Shown here one piece after another: positions 1-9,057 of a stretch of DNA of 64,000 nucleotides. Positions within the stretch are counted from its first letter, which is position 1. The number at the start of each line of letters is the position of its first letter. A program made the position numbers and the translations under genes. The DNA lies in NCBI RefSeq assembly GCF_026719705.1, contig NZ_JAPPRR010000002.1:745091-809090 (forward strand), written 5' to 3'. This DNA is from Pseudokordiimonas caeni (GTDB lineage: Bacteria > Pseudomonadota > Alphaproteobacteria > Sphingomonadales > Kordiimonadaceae). The notes under the pieces are model-generated. The model saw only the letters and a program-made list of their open reading frames with translations, was not told where the DNA came from and did no database searches.

Positions 1-36
1 CTTGAGGGCAGCAAAGCGATCAGTCAAACGGGTCAT
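1..36 (-). CDS. trpA: TrpA N-terminus (partial)
   Basis: The first twelve codons of a minus-strand gene run off the left edge, reading M-T-R-L-T-D-R-F-A-A-L-K. This resembles the start of tryptophan synthase alpha subunits, which open with an M-x-R-(I/L)-x-x-R-F pattern. It begins 9 bases after the trpB stop, as in the usual trpF-trpB-trpA order. The identity rests mainly on that context because so little of the gene is visible. Confidence 0.75.
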   Translation of the reverse strand, partial: MTRLTDRFAALK

Positions 37-45
37 CGGCGGTCC

Positions 46-1263
46 TCAGTCGATTTCGGCGCCAAGCGCCTTGGCAACGGTGAAGATATCCTTGTCGCCA
101 CGGCCGGAAAGGTTGAGCACGATCACATGATCCTTCGGCAGGTCGGGCGCGATACGGATGATGTGGGCGATAGCGTGGCTCGATTCCAGGGCCGGAATGA
201 TGCCTTCAAGCTCGGCCGTCAGGCGGAAGGCGGCCAGCGCCTCATCGTCGGTTGCCGACACATAATTCACGCGGCCCGCTTCATGCAGCCACACATGCTC
301 GGGCCCGATGCCGGGATAATCGAGGCCAGCCGAGATCGAGTGTGCCTCGGCGATCTGGCCGTCGGGCGTCTGCAGCAGATAGGTGCGGTTGCCGTGCAGC
401 ACGCCGGGGGTGCCGCCGCTGATGGAGGCAGCGTGCTGGTCGGTATCAACCCCGTGGCCGGCAGCTTCCACCGCATCCATCACGATCTCGGGCTCGTCGA
501 GGAAGGGATGGAACAGCCCCATGGCGTTCGACCCGCCGCCGACGCAGGCGACCAGACGGTTCGGCAGACGGCCTTCGGCTTCCATGATCTGCTCGCGCGT
601 CTCACGGCCGATGATCGACTGGAAATCGCGAACCATCATCGGATAGGGGTGCGGGCCCGCAACCGTGCCGATGATGTAGAAAGTGTCGTGAACATTGGTG
701 ACCCAGTTGCGGAGCGCTTCGTTCATCGCGTCCTTGAGCGTTGCGGAGCCCGAGGTGACGGGCTGGACTTCAGCGCCCAGAAGCTTCATGCGGAAGACGT
801 TCGGCTTTTGCCGCTCGATATCGACGGCCCCCATGAAGACGGTGCATTCAAGCCCGAAGCGCGCGGCGACGGTCGCGGTTGCCACGCCGTGCTGCCCCGC
901 GCCCGTTTCGGCGATTACGCGGGTCTTGCCCATGCGTTTGGCGAGGAGCACCTGCCCGATGGCATGGTTGATCTTGTGGGCGCCTGTATGGTTCAGCTCT
1001 TCGCGTTTGAAATAGATCTTGGCGCCGCCCAGATGTTCGGTCAGGCGCTCGGCATAATAAAGCGGGCTCGGCCGGCCGATATAGACGCGGTTAAGCTCGG
1101 CCAGTTCCGTCAGGAATGCGGGGTCTTCTTTCGCCTTCGCATATTCCTTCTCGAGATCAAGCAGGAGGGGCATCAGGGTTTCGGAGACATAACGGCCGCC
1201 GTAGGGGCCGAAATGGCCGCGCTCGTCGGGGCCTGTCCTGTAACTGTTCGGGGCGTCCGCCAT
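46..1263 (-). CDS. trpB: Tryptophan synthase beta subunit
   Basis: TrpB condenses indole with L-serine to make L-tryptophan, using PLP, in a complex with TrpA in the cytosol. The 405-residue protein has the normal family length. The PLP lysine lies in H-K-I-N-H (about K97) and the phosphate-binding glycine loop in C-V-G-G-G-S-N-A (about 241-248). It lies between trpF upstream (47-base gap) and trpA downstream (9-base gap) on the minus strand, so the three probably share a transcript. No leader peptide or attenuator was seen upstream. An antisense open frame covers almost the whole gene and is regarded as a shadow. Confidence 0.97.
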   Translation of the reverse strand: MADAPNSYRTGPDERGHFGPYGGRYVSETLMPLLLDLEKEYAKAKEDPAFLTELAELNRVYIGRPSPLYYAERLTEHLGGAKIYFKREELNHTGAHKINHAIGQVLLAKRMGKTRVIAETGAGQHGVATATVAARFGLECTVFMGAVDIERQKPNVFRMKLLGAEVQPVTSGSATLKDAMNEALRNWVTNVHDTFYIIGTVAGPHPYPMMVRDFQSIIGRETREQIMEAEGRLPNRLVACVGGGSNAMGLFHPFLDEPEIVMDAVEAAGHGVDTDQHAASISGGTPGVLHGNRTYLLQTPDGQIAEAHSISAGLDYPGIGPEHVWLHEAGRVNYVSATDDEALAAFRLTAELEGIIPALESSHAIAHIIRIAPDLPKDHVIVLNLSGRGDKDIFTVAKALGAEID

Positions 1264-1310
1264 CGTTTCGTCCTTCGGGGAGAGAGGGTCGCGCTGGGTT
1301 TATGCCATGC

Positions 1311-1958
1311 CTAGATAGGGCTTTTGGCAGCTTTTAGGAAGGCCTCAATCTTCTCGGTCGACTTTTCGCCGGGCGCGGATTCGACGCCCGACGAAACGTC
1401 AAGCGCGGGGGCACCGCTCAGGCTGATGGCCTCAGCCACATTTTCCGCCGTCAGGCCGCCTGCGAGGAACCAGGGCAGGGCAATATCCTGACCCTGCATC
1501 AGGCCCCACGGGAAACTGACCGCATTGCCGCCGGGCAGGGCATCCGCCGTGGCGGGGGGCTTGGCATCAAAAAGAAGGGCGTCGGCATGGCCGTACCAGC
1601 GCCGGGCGTCGGCCACGTCCCCGGCGGTCGCAACAGGCACGGCCTTGATGACATTGAGGCCGAAGCGGGCCCGCACGAGGCTCGCGAATTTGGGTGTTTC
1701 GTCGCCGTGCAGCTGGATCCAGTCCAGATCAAGCGCATCGACGGCCGCGCTCAGGAGCGCGAAATCCGGATCGACAAACACGCCGACCCGTTCCGGCCCG
1801 TGCGGCAGGCGGTCGCGCAGGCGCACGGCATCGACCATCGTCAGGTGCCGGGGGGAACGTTCGAAAAACACAAAACCGAGGTAATCGGCGCCTGCCTTGG
1901 CGGCGGTCAGGGCGTCTTCAGGGCGTTTCAGCCCGCAAATCTTCACACGTGGCGGCAT
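1311..1958 (-). CDS. trpF: Phosphoribosylanthranilate isomerase
   Basis: TrpF catalyses the Amadori rearrangement of N-(5'-phosphoribosyl)anthranilate in tryptophan synthesis. The 215-residue protein starts with the family signature K-I-C-G-L-K (residues 6-11), which carries the catalytic cysteine, and contains the L-H-G-D-E strand and a C-terminal glycine-rich phosphate site (L-A-G-G-L-T, then D-V-S-S-G-V-E). It is the first visible gene of the trpF-trpB-trpA group. The ATG at 1958 is the natural start because the signature follows within five codons. Confidence 0.96.
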   Translation of the reverse strand: MPPRVKICGLKRPEDALTAAKAGADYLGFVFFERSPRHLTMVDAVRLRDRLPHGPERVGVFVDPDFALLSAAVDALDLDWIQLHGDETPKFASLVRARFGLNVIKAVPVATAGDVADARRWYGHADALLFDAKPPATADALPGGNAVSFPWGLMQGQDIALPWFLAGGLTAENVAEAISLSGAPALDVSSGVESAPGEKSTEKIEAFLKAAKSPI

Positions 1959-2055
1959 AGGTCTCTGTCGGTATCCAGGCTGTCATTTCTTCTTGGTTGG
2001 GGCAGAGCCTAGTGGTGGCAAGGCGACCCGCGCAAGCGAATTGTGACAGTTCCGT

Positions 2056-2496
2056 TCAGCCCGCAGGTACAAGGGCAGCAAGAACAAGATAGCGCCCGAG
2101 TTTGGCAACAATGAGGAAGCCGAGCACGACAAGGAAGCGCTCCCGCATCACGCCGGCGGCGAGCACCAGCGGATCCCCGATGAAGGGCGCCCAGCTGAGA
2201 AGAAGCGTCCAGCGGCCCCAGCGGGTATAGGTGCGTCGGGCGCGGTCCAGCGCCTTGGGCTTTACCGGAAACCACCACTTGTCCTTGAAATGCTCGATCC
2301 AGAGCCCGAGCATCCAGGTGGTGAGGCTGCCAAGGACATTGCCGACGGTAGCGGCGGCGACCAGGGCAGGGACGCTGGCCGCACCTCTGGATATCAGGGC
2401 AGCCAGCATGATTTCGGATTGGGCAGGCAGGATGCTGGCGGCCAGAAAGGCGGTAAGAAAGACACTGCCAAGCGCAGAAAGTTCGCTGAAGTTCAT
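2056..2496 (-). CDS. YqaA-like SNARE-associated (DedA-type) membrane protein
   Basis: This is an integral membrane protein of 146 residues. I place the start at the ATG at 2496, which overlaps the stop of the upstream crotonase gene (ATGA), implying translational coupling; an upstream in-frame start would run deep into that gene. Hydrophobic segments lie at about 5-25, 40-60, 90-110 and 120-142. The F-I-G-D-P-L-V-L-A-A-G region matches the conserved G-D-P motif of YqaA/VTT (DedA-like) proteins. The family is thought to act in membrane lipid or ion homeostasis, and the substrate is unknown here. Confidence 0.8.
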   Translation of the reverse strand: MNFSELSALGSVFLTAFLAASILPAQSEIMLAALISRGAASVPALVAAATVGNVLGSLTTWMLGLWIEHFKDKWWFPVKPKALDRARRTYTRWGRWTLLLSWAPFIGDPLVLAAGVMRERFLVVLGFLIVAKLGRYLVLAALVPAG

Positions 2497-3314
2497 CCCG
2501 CCAGCAGGTCTTTGAAATCGGCAGGTTGTTTGGTCATCGAGGCAGTGGCAGCCTTCATGAGGTCTTCCCCGATCAGCATGCCGGCATTCCATGTGGCAAC
2601 ATAATCTAGCCCGTCCTCGATCGTATGGTTGCGGGCATGGTTCATCACCGCCTTGGTGCCGACCACTGCAAGCGGGCTTTTGGAGGCGATGAGGGCGGCC
2701 ATTTCCTGCGCCGCAGCCATCAGGGCGTCGCGGCCTTCATGGAGGTGCGTCACCAGCCCGCGCGACAGGGCCTCGGCAGCCTCCACGCGGCGCCCGGTGA
2801 GGGCCAGCTCGCGCACAAGGCCGTCCGACAGCACATGGCGGGCGCGTTGCAGGGTACCAAGGTCGGCGACAATACCGACATCGACTTCCTTGATGGCGAA
2901 CCAGCTGTCGGTTGTCGCGATGCGGATGTCGGCAGCGGCGATCAGGTCGATCCCACCCCCGATACAGGCGCCGTGGATGGCGGCGATCACCGGCACGCGG
3001 CAGCGTTCCACCACGCTCATGGCGTCCTGCAGCCAATGGATGCGGCGGCGCAGGCGGTCACGCGCGCGGGCCGGGTCGCCGCTCGTGTCGCCCATCACAT
3101 TGGCGGTATCCATCAGGTCGAGCCCGGCGGTGAAATGCTTGCCGTTCGCATTCAGGATCACAGCGCGGACCGAGGGATTGTCGTCAATCGCTGCAAACAC
3201 TGCCTGCATTTCACCGAAATAGGCGGCGTTCATCGCGTTCATCTTGCCCGGCCGGTTCATGGTTACGGTGGCGACGGGGCCTTCGATGGTCAGGGTCAGC
3301 GTTTCGTAGGTCAT
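2493..3314 (-). CDS. Crotonase, resembling delta3,5-delta2,4-dienoyl-CoA isomerase
   Basis: A 273-residue crotonase-fold enzyme acting on acyl-CoA. The oxyanion-hole segments are F-T-A-G-L-D-L (about 61-67) and H-G-A-C-I-G-G-G-I-D (114-123). Three acidic residues align by eye with those of mammalian dienoyl-CoA isomerase ECH1: D123 in G-G-I-D, E143 in K-E-V-D and D151 in V-A-D-L-G. This makes an isomerase more likely than a plain hydratase. The start at 3314 follows an AAGGAG ribosome site and lies 5 bases after the B3/B4 gene stop, so the two are probably co-transcribed. It could still be another enoyl-CoA hydratase-family enzyme. Confidence 0.85.
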   Translation of the reverse strand: MTYETLTLTIEGPVATVTMNRPGKMNAMNAAYFGEMQAVFAAIDDNPSVRAVILNANGKHFTAGLDLMDTANVMGDTSGDPARARDRLRRRIHWLQDAMSVVERCRVPVIAAIHGACIGGGIDLIAAADIRIATTDSWFAIKEVDVGIVADLGTLQRARHVLSDGLVRELALTGRRVEAAEALSRGLVTHLHEGRDALMAAAQEMAALIASKSPLAVVGTKAVMNHARNHTIEDGLDYVATWNAGMLIGEDLMKAATASMTKQPADFKDLLAG

Positions 3315-3319
3315 GGCGA

Positions 3320-3973
3320 TCAGGCTCCTTCGGGCAGGCACCAGGTTTCGATGAGATGGGCGGCAAGCTCGGTCGCCGTGCGGATATCGTCCTGCGGGCG
3401 GTTGAGGCCATAAAGGACAAAAAGCATGATGTCGGTCTTCCCGTCGACAGCGGTCCTGAGGCTATCCATATAGGGGCTGCCGAAGGGGCCTTTCTCATCG
3501 AAAAAGACGGGAAGACCCTCGATATTCACGGTGCTTTTGCCGACGGTTTCGTAAGCTTCGCCGGCGTCGCCGACGCGCAGCAGGCATTCCCCGACCGTCC
3601 ATGAAATGTCATAGACGCCGGCCGAAAAGCCGGTTTGCAGGGACACGAGATTGCACACATCCACCACATTGCTGATGGACGGGATTTCAAGAGCACCGAT
3701 GGCGCGGCGGATCAGCCGTTCGGCGGAGGGGCGATAGCGGCTCGGATCCTTGCCGCAGGCCTTGAAGGCGCGGCGCGTGGCGGCGACCACGGGGTCGCTT
3801 GAGGCCGCCTCGCCGAGCATCGACTGGCGGCGCGCATCCGCTGCTTCGGCCACGGCGGTGACAAGCGGCTCCGGCGAGGCCGCGACAGCCACCTGTGTCA
3901 CGAAAGTGCCAAGGCAGACTTCGACGCCATAATCGGCAAATTCCGGATCGATCGAATAGATGAACTTGTTCAC
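3320..3973 (-). CDS. B3/B4 tRNA-binding domain protein
   Basis: This 217-residue protein resembles the stand-alone B3/B4 domain found in the phenylalanyl-tRNA synthetase beta chain. Visible family-like segments include the central S-I-S-N-V-V-D-V-C-N-L-V-S-L (about 99-112) and the late G-P-F-G-S-P-Y-M-D-S stretch (about 162-171). In the synthetase the domain takes part in editing or tRNA contact; the role of solo proteins is poorly known. No signal peptide or membrane segment is visible. It is the first gene of a minus-strand group with the crotonase and the YqaA-like protein. Confidence 0.75.
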   Translation of the reverse strand: MNKFIYSIDPEFADYGVEVCLGTFVTQVAVAASPEPLVTAVAEAADARRQSMLGEAASSDPVVAATRRAFKACGKDPSRYRPSAERLIRRAIGALEIPSISNVVDVCNLVSLQTGFSAGVYDISWTVGECLLRVGDAGEAYETVGKSTVNIEGLPVFFDEKGPFGSPYMDSLRTAVDGKTDIMLFVLYGLNRPQDDIRTATELAAHLIETWCLPEGA

Positions 3974-4092
3974 TCGCGGCCTTTCTGACCCTTTGCCAGG
4001 GTGCCTACAGGATGGGCTTTGGCCGCGGCGCGATCAAGGGATTTGATGCGACGATATGGGGCATCCTCTCGAAGTCCCGGTTCACTTATAAA

Positions 4093-4121
4093 TTGATAAA
4101 AGTCTGCAACGGTGGTATTTG
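4093..4121 (+). promoter_or_regulatory. Candidate sigma-70 promoter
   Basis: TTGATA at 4093-4098 and TATTTG at 4116-4121 are separated by 17 bases. The surrounding stretch is AT-richer than the flanking coding DNA. It lies about 40 bases upstream of the first lipoprotein gene and probably drives the cluster at 4159-5540. The -10 match is only moderate. Confidence 0.4.
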
Positions 4122-4158
4122 CATCTCATAGTTGATTTCAGGATGGCGGGGGCTTGCC

Positions 4159-4566
4159 TTGAAAAACGGCTATGTTCCCTTTTGTCTGATGGTCATGTCC
4201 TTGTCGCTTGGCGGTTGCACCAGTGTGCGGATCGGCGAAGGACAGGGACAAACGCACTGGCACTTCGGTTTCGTGAAAATTGTGGAGCCCGTCACAAGCG
4301 GTGTTCCGGAAGCTTACAAGCTCGATATGGCGGGGATTTCCATCGGGTCTTCCCTCATGCTTGGCTGGTCCAGCCGCGAGGAAGTGTTGCTGCCGCTTGC
4401 GCCGTTGCCAGCAGCAGGCCGTCGCCCGGAAGCTCCTTGCCATCTCGTTGTCATTATCCGTTCAACGGCCGAGGCGCGCCACGCCCGGTCTATCCTTGAA
4501 GGGCTGGAGGGGGTCGATCCATGCATGGTTTCATTCGACGGAGAATTGCCAGTTGTTTCGCAGTAG
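4159..4566 (+). CDS. Putative lipoprotein of unknown function
   Basis: A 135-residue protein with no recognised domain. I choose the TTG at 4159 because the peptide then begins M-K-N-G followed by a hydrophobic core and a lipobox L-G-G-C at about residues 17-20, a good signal peptidase II substrate; longer starts spoil that N-terminus. The mature part contains G-M/I-S-I-G-S-like small-residue stretches and a single later cysteine (D-P-C). The 3' end overlaps the next lipoprotein gene by 46 bases in another frame, which suggests coupled translation. Probably anchored in the envelope. Confidence 0.65.
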   Translation: MKNGYVPFCLMVMSLSLGGCTSVRIGEGQGQTHWHFGFVKIVEPVTSGVPEAYKLDMAGISIGSSLMLGWSSREEVLLPLAPLPAAGRRPEAPCHLVVIIRSTAEARHARSILEGLEGVDPCMVSFDGELPVVSQ

Positions 4567-5324
4567 CTGCGTTAGCATTTGTGCTGACTGGCTGCGCTCA
4601 GATGAGCAGACATTCCAACATGTTGGTGTTCGGGACGAATACGACTGTTGGCGTGAATGTCGGCAAGGATGCGACCCAGACACCAACAATACAGATCGGG
4701 TTCAACCGGCAGGAGGCGGCGCTGGTGCCGCTGCTTGCCAACACTGAGGTTGGCAACCGGGACAAGCTCGACCCCTGCGATCCGGTCCCGAATGCCAACG
4801 ATTGTCATTTCCGCGCGGATAACAGCGTTGAAGGCGAAAACCGCAAGAACAGGGATTCCTATTCGGTACTTGCCAGTTTCGGAGCTACGGCCGGCGCGGA
4901 AAGCAACGGGGCAGAGGTTACAGTCGCGCAGTATTTCGCAACGGGGGTAGCGGCACAACTGCTTGCTGAAAGCGGCGGCGCCAACGTTGTGCAGGCAGGT
5001 GGCAATTCGGGTGAGATTGCCAAAGCTGCAGCAGCGACAGCGGATAAACGTCGGGCGGCAATCGAGAAGGAAATGCAGAACGCCAAAAACTATGAGGGGC
5101 AGATCGACAAGGGGCAGGTGGCAGCCAAGGCGATCCTCGGCAAGGATGCGGACCCGGTGACGGACGAAACTCTCAAGGCGCTTGCCGACAAGATCGGGGT
5201 CGCGGGCTGCTCATTCGATGCATTGAAAGGAAATGACCGCCGGACCGTGAAGCAGTTCCTCGCGGAAACAAAGGAAAAGAACTTCCAATGCCTCGCGCGT
5301 TTGGCGCGGTTGGTTGATCAATAG
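4521..5324 (+). CDS. Putative lipoprotein of unknown function
   Basis: A 267-residue protein with a clear lipoprotein signal: basic M-H-G-F-I-R-R-R start, hydrophobic core, then lipobox L-T-G-C with the cysteine near residue 25. The mature region contains N-T-T-V-G-V-N-V-G and Q-I-G-F-N-R-Q-E, a cysteine pair (D-P-C-D and N-D-C-H), an alanine-rich helix-prone middle (about 165-200) and two C-terminal cysteines. The phrase Q-E-A-A-L-V-P-L resembles E-E-V-L-L-P-L-A in the preceding lipoprotein, so the two may be distantly related. No family was recognised. Confidence 0.7.
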   Translation: MHGFIRRRIASCFAVAALAFVLTGCAQMSRHSNMLVFGTNTTVGVNVGKDATQTPTIQIGFNRQEAALVPLLANTEVGNRDKLDPCDPVPNANDCHFRADNSVEGENRKNRDSYSVLASFGATAGAESNGAEVTVAQYFATGVAAQLLAESGGANVVQAGGNSGEIAKAAAATADKRRAAIEKEMQNAKNYEGQIDKGQVAAKAILGKDADPVTDETLKALADKIGVAGCSFDALKGNDRRTVKQFLAETKEKNFQCLARLARLVDQ

Positions 5325-5333
5325 GAGCAGATG

Positions 5334-5540
5334 ATGCCGGGAAAGCTGGAAACCTATGATGTTGAGTCTGATGCGATCGGTGCGCGGGATCATTACAACC
5401 ACAATCTGGGTCGGCGGGCGACCGTCTTTCAGGTGCCGGGGGCAAGCTGCACCGACTTTGGAGGCGGCGGTTTTGACGATATTTTCAAACCGGACCAGAA
5501 CTCGCCCAAGTGGATATTGGTGGTCGAAGACCTGAACTAG
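5334..5540 (+). CDS. Small protein of unknown function, last gene of lipoprotein cluster
   Basis: A 68-residue soluble protein beginning M-P-G-K-L-E-T-Y. Two ATG codons are adjacent (5331 and 5334); the second is better spaced from GGAG at 5324-5327. It starts 9 bases after the second lipoprotein stop, so the three genes form one unit ending at the terminator just downstream. It has a G-G-G-G run and one cysteine, and no signal peptide. No family was recognised. Confidence 0.55.
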   Translation: MPGKLETYDVESDAIGARDHYNHNLGRRATVFQVPGASCTDFGGGGFDDIFKPDQNSPKWILVVEDLN

Positions 5541-5543
5541 AAA

Positions 5544-5565
5544 AAGGGCCGCTTTCGCGGCCCTT
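5544..5565. terminator. Bidirectional intrinsic terminator
   Basis: A perfect 9-bp stem (AAGGGCCGC / GCGGCCCTT) closes a TTTC loop. Read on the minus strand it ends in a run of T residues (from the A run at 5541-5545), suitable for ending the fatty-acid operon. Read on the plus strand it follows the small gene by 3 bases but has a weaker T tract. Confidence 0.8.
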
Positions 5566-5588
5566 CCGGTTTCTGATGTCAGCGTCCC

Positions 5589-7799
5589 TCAGGCCGCGAG
5601 TTTGCCGCGCGGATCGCCCTTCTTGTAGAAGGTCTCGCCTTTGGCGGCCATGTCCTTCAGGAGCTTCGGCGGGGCGAAGCGGCTGCCGTAGGCCTGGGCC
5701 AGACGCTCGGCCACGGCCACAAAGTTGGCAACGCCCATCGTGTCGATATAGCTGAAGGGGCCACCGGTCCAGGGCGCGAAGCCCCAGCCGAAGATGGCGC
5801 CGATGTCGCCGGACGACGCATCAATGAGCACGCCTTCCTCGAAGCAACGGGCAGCTTCCACGGCCTGACGCACCAGAAGGCGGGTCTTCACTTCATCGAC
5901 AGTCGGCTGCTCGGCCGCTACCGGGAAATGCTCGGCAAGGCCGGGCCACAGATGCTTGGGCGAACCGTCAGCCGGGTACTCGTAAGCGCCCTTGCCGTTC
6001 TTGCGGCCGAACCGCTCCAGTTCCACTACCATCTTTTCGACGAAGGCATCGGCGGGCGTGCCCACATAGGCCGAGCCGAGGGCTTCGCGGGTTGCCTTGC
6101 CGATCTTGTAGGAAAGGTCGATAGCAACCTCGTCACCCACCGCAAGCGGGCCGACCGGCATGCCGACCATCTTGCCGGCATTGTCAATGAGCGCGGGGTT
6201 CACGCCTTCCTGCACCATGGCGTAGCCTTCGGTCACATAGGTGCCGAAGCAGCGGCTGGTGTAGAAGCCGCGGCTGTCGTTGACGACAATCGGCGTCTTC
6301 TTGATTTGCGCCACATAATCGAGCGCGAGGGCACGGGTCGCATCATCGGTTTTCTCGCCGAGGATGATTTCCACGAGCGGCATCTTGTCGACGGGCGAGA
6401 AGAAGTGAATGCCGATGAACTGGTGCGGCCGCGTGAAGTTTTTGGCGAGGCCCGAAATCGGCAGCGTCGAGGTGTTCGAGGCAAACACGATATCCTTGCC
6501 GATCACGGCTTCGGTTTTCTCGGTCACGTCTTTCTTGATCGAGGGGTCTTCGAAAACGGCCTCGATGATCAGGTCGCAGTCGGCAAGATCGTTATAGTCC
6601 GAGGTTGTCTTGATCTTGGCGAGGAGGGCTTCGCCCTTTTCTTTCGAGACCTTGCCGCGCGAAACGCCTTTTTCGACGAGCTTGCGGCTATAGTCCTTGC
6701 CCTTCTCGGCAGCAGCTTCGTCGCGGTCCAGCAGGACCACGTCCATGCCGGCCTTGGCGGACACATAGGCGACACCAGCGCCCATCATGCCGGCGCCGAG
6801 CATGCCGAGCTTCTTGATCGTCTTCCGCTCGAAACCTGCCGGGCGGAGCGAGCCTTTTTCGACCGCACCCTTGTTGATGAAGAGCGTGCGGATCATGTTG
6901 CCGGCGACCGGGTTTTTCAGGAGCTTCAGGAAATATTTGCTCTCGATGCGGATCGCGGTATCGAAATCGACGACGCCACCTTCATAGAGGCACGACAGGA
7001 TCGCCTGGATGGCCGGGTAATTGTGCTGGGTCTGCTTCTGCGCCATGGCGTTGGCACCGATGAAGGTCTGCACGGCGGCCGGGTTCATGGCACCGGCGCC
7101 ACCCGGATATTTGAAGCCTTTCTTGTCCCACGGGGCAAGGACCGACGGGGTTTTCTTGACCCATTCCTTGGCGGTTTCAACGACCTTGTCGGCGGGCACC
7201 ACGGCCTGCACGATGCCAAGGCCCATGGCCGTCATCGGATTATAGGGCGCGCCGGTGGTGATCGCTTGCGCAGCCGCCTGAATGCCCACAAGGCGCGGTA
7301 GGCGCTGCGTGCCACCGCCACCCGGCAGAAGGCCGACCTGGCTTTCCGGCAGGCCAAGCTGCAGCTTCGGATCGTCGGCAACCACACGGTGATGGCAGGC
7401 GAGCACCAGTTCAAGCCCGCCGCCAAGGGCGAGGCCGTTCACGGCTGCGGCGAAGGGCTTGGTGCCTTCAAGCTGCAGCTGCTTCTTCGGCTTGCCGCCG
7501 GTTTCAAGCTTGCGGAGAATCCTGTTCAGGCGGAAGGCGTTTTCGAACTCTTCCTCCAGCGTCATGGGCTTGTCGCCCGATGAAGCCAGCATGTTGAGGT
7601 CGGCGCCTGCAAGGAAGGCGGGCTTGCCCGAGGTGATCACAGCACCCTTGATGGCGGCGTCGCCAAGCACCTTGTCGACGGCTTCGTCGAGGTCGGCAAT
7701 CAGGTCGGCGTTGAACACATTCATGCTGACGCCGGGCAGGTCGATGGTGAGGAGGGCGATGCCGTCGCCGTCAACCTCGAAACGGATGGTCTTGCTCAT
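5589..7799 (-). CDS. fadJ: Bifunctional enoyl-CoA hydratase / 3-hydroxyacyl-CoA dehydrogenase
   Basis: This 736-residue enzyme performs the hydration and NAD-dependent oxidation steps of fatty-acid beta-oxidation. The N-terminal crotonase domain (about 1-200) has both hydratase glutamates, E130 after L-G-G-G-L and E152 in L-P-E-S. The Rossmann domain starts near 330 with [11 protein letters not shown] (332-342), and the dehydrogenase histidine is in G-I-H-F-F-S-P. It is the last gene of the minus-strand operon after thiolase (21-base gap). Length fits the FadJ/FadB-type alpha subunit; choosing between those names is not possible from sequence alone. Confidence 0.95.
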   Translation of the reverse strand: MSKTIRFEVDGDGIALLTIDLPGVSMNVFNADLIADLDEAVDKVLGDAAIKGAVITSGKPAFLAGADLNMLASSGDKPMTLEEEFENAFRLNRILRKLETGGKPKKQLQLEGTKPFAAAVNGLALGGGLELVLACHHRVVADDPKLQLGLPESQVGLLPGGGGTQRLPRLVGIQAAAQAITTGAPYNPMTAMGLGIVQAVVPADKVVETAKEWVKKTPSVLAPWDKKGFKYPGGAGAMNPAAVQTFIGANAMAQKQTQHNYPAIQAILSCLYEGGVVDFDTAIRIESKYFLKLLKNPVAGNMIRTLFINKGAVEKGSLRPAGFERKTIKKLGMLGAGMMGAGVAYVSAKAGMDVVLLDRDEAAAEKGKDYSRKLVEKGVSRGKVSKEKGEALLAKIKTTSDYNDLADCDLIIEAVFEDPSIKKDVTEKTEAVIGKDIVFASNTSTLPISGLAKNFTRPHQFIGIHFFSPVDKMPLVEIILGEKTDDATRALALDYVAQIKKTPIVVNDSRGFYTSRCFGTYVTEGYAMVQEGVNPALIDNAGKMVGMPVGPLAVGDEVAIDLSYKIGKATREALGSAYVGTPADAFVEKMVVELERFGRKNGKGAYEYPADGSPKHLWPGLAEHFPVAAEQPTVDEVKTRLLVRQAVEAARCFEEGVLIDASSGDIGAIFGWGFAPWTGGPFSYIDTMGVANFVAVAERLAQAYGSRFAPPKLLKDMAAKGETFYKKGDPRGKLAA

Positions 7800-7820
7800 G
7801 GTATGGTCTCCCCCGAGGTA

Positions 7821-9026
7821 TCAGATACGTTCGATGATGGTGGCGGTGCCCATGCCGGCGCCGATGCAAAGCGTGACAAGCGCGGTCGACTTGTTCGTGC
7901 GCTCCAGCTCGTCCAGCACGGTGCCGAGGATCATGGCGCCGGTGGCACCCAAGGGGTGACCCATGGCAATCGCGCCGCCGTTCACGTTCATGATCGAATG
8001 GTCGACATTCAGAGCTTCCATGAAGCGCAGGACAACCGCCGCGAAGGCTTCGTTCAGTTCATAAAGGTCGATGTCCGACGCTTTCATGCCGGCCTTTTTC
8101 AGCGCCTTTTCAGCGGCGAACGACGGGCCCGTCAGCATGATGGTGGGTTCGGAACCGACCGACGCCATGGCGCGGATGCGGGCACGCGGCTTGAGGCCGG
8201 CTTTGGAGCCTGCGTCCTTGGAGCCGACGAGAACAGCAGCCGAACCATCCACGATACCCGACGAGTTGCCGGCATGGTGCACGTGATTGATCCGCTCGAC
8301 TTCCGGATAGCGCTGCAGGGCCACGTTATCGAAGCCGATTTCACCCATCTGGGCGAAGGAGGGTTTCAGGGCGCCAAGCGACTGCATGGTGGTTTCAGGG
8401 CGCATGAATTCGTCATGGGCAAGCACGCTCATGCCGATCACGTCCTTCACCGGCACGATCGATTTGGTGAAGCGCTTTTCGTCCCACGATTTCTTGGCGC
8501 GGATCTGGCTTTCAACGGCATAGGCGTCCACATCGTCGCGGCTGTAGCCGTACTTGGTGGCGATCAGGTCGGCCGAAATGCCCTGCGGTACGAAATAGGA
8601 TTTGAAGGCAACGGACGGATCAACCGGCCACGCGCCGCCGTCTGACCCCATAGGTACGCGGCTCATGCTCTCCACACCGCCGCCGATGGCGAAATCGGCT
8701 TCGCCGGACATGACCTTTGCGGCCGCGAGGTTCACGGCTTCAAGGCCCGAGGCGCAGAAGCGGTTCACCTGGAAGCCGGCGGTGGTTTCAGCGTAGCCGG
8801 CATTGATGGCCGAAACGCGAGCGATATCGGCGCCCTGTTCGCCCACAGGCGACACGCAGCCGAGGATCACATCGTCAACAAGCGAGGTATCGAGATTGTT
8901 GCGGTCACGCACGGCTTCCAGCATCTGGGTCGAAAGCTGGATCGGGGTGATTTCATGCAGCGCGCCATCGGCCCGCCCCTTGCCGCGCGGGGTGCGCACG
9001 GCGTCATAGATGAAAGCTTCGGTCAT
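7821..9026 (-). CDS. fadA: Acetyl-CoA acyltransferase (thiolase)
   Basis: A 401-residue thiolase that cleaves 3-ketoacyl-CoA with CoA in the last beta-oxidation step. The nucleophilic cysteine is C91 in N-R-F-C-A-S-G. The other active-site segments [13 protein letters not shown] and C-I-G-A-G-M-G are intact. The ATG at 9026 is preferred over one six codons upstream because it follows a GAGGGAG ribosome site. It lies between the acyl-CoA dehydrogenase and the FadJ-like gene, which together form the thiolase/hydratase-dehydrogenase pair. Confidence 0.95.
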   Translation of the reverse strand: MTEAFIYDAVRTPRGKGRADGALHEITPIQLSTQMLEAVRDRNNLDTSLVDDVILGCVSPVGEQGADIARVSAINAGYAETTAGFQVNRFCASGLEAVNLAAAKVMSGEADFAIGGGVESMSRVPMGSDGGAWPVDPSVAFKSYFVPQGISADLIATKYGYSRDDVDAYAVESQIRAKKSWDEKRFTKSIVPVKDVIGMSVLAHDEFMRPETTMQSLGALKPSFAQMGEIGFDNVALQRYPEVERINHVHHAGNSSGIVDGSAAVLVGSKDAGSKAGLKPRARIRAMASVGSEPTIMLTGPSFAAEKALKKAGMKASDIDLYELNEAFAAVVLRFMEALNVDHSIMNVNGGAIAMGHPLGATGAMILGTVLDELERTNKSTALVTLCIGAGMGTATIIERI

Positions 9027-9057
9027 TGGGGTCTCCCTCCTCAAGGATTGTATCGGA

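Noticed and set aside
127-1314. 395-codon open frame antisense to trpB
   Set aside because: trpB is certain; the antisense translation has low-complexity H/G/R-rich sequence and no ribosome site.
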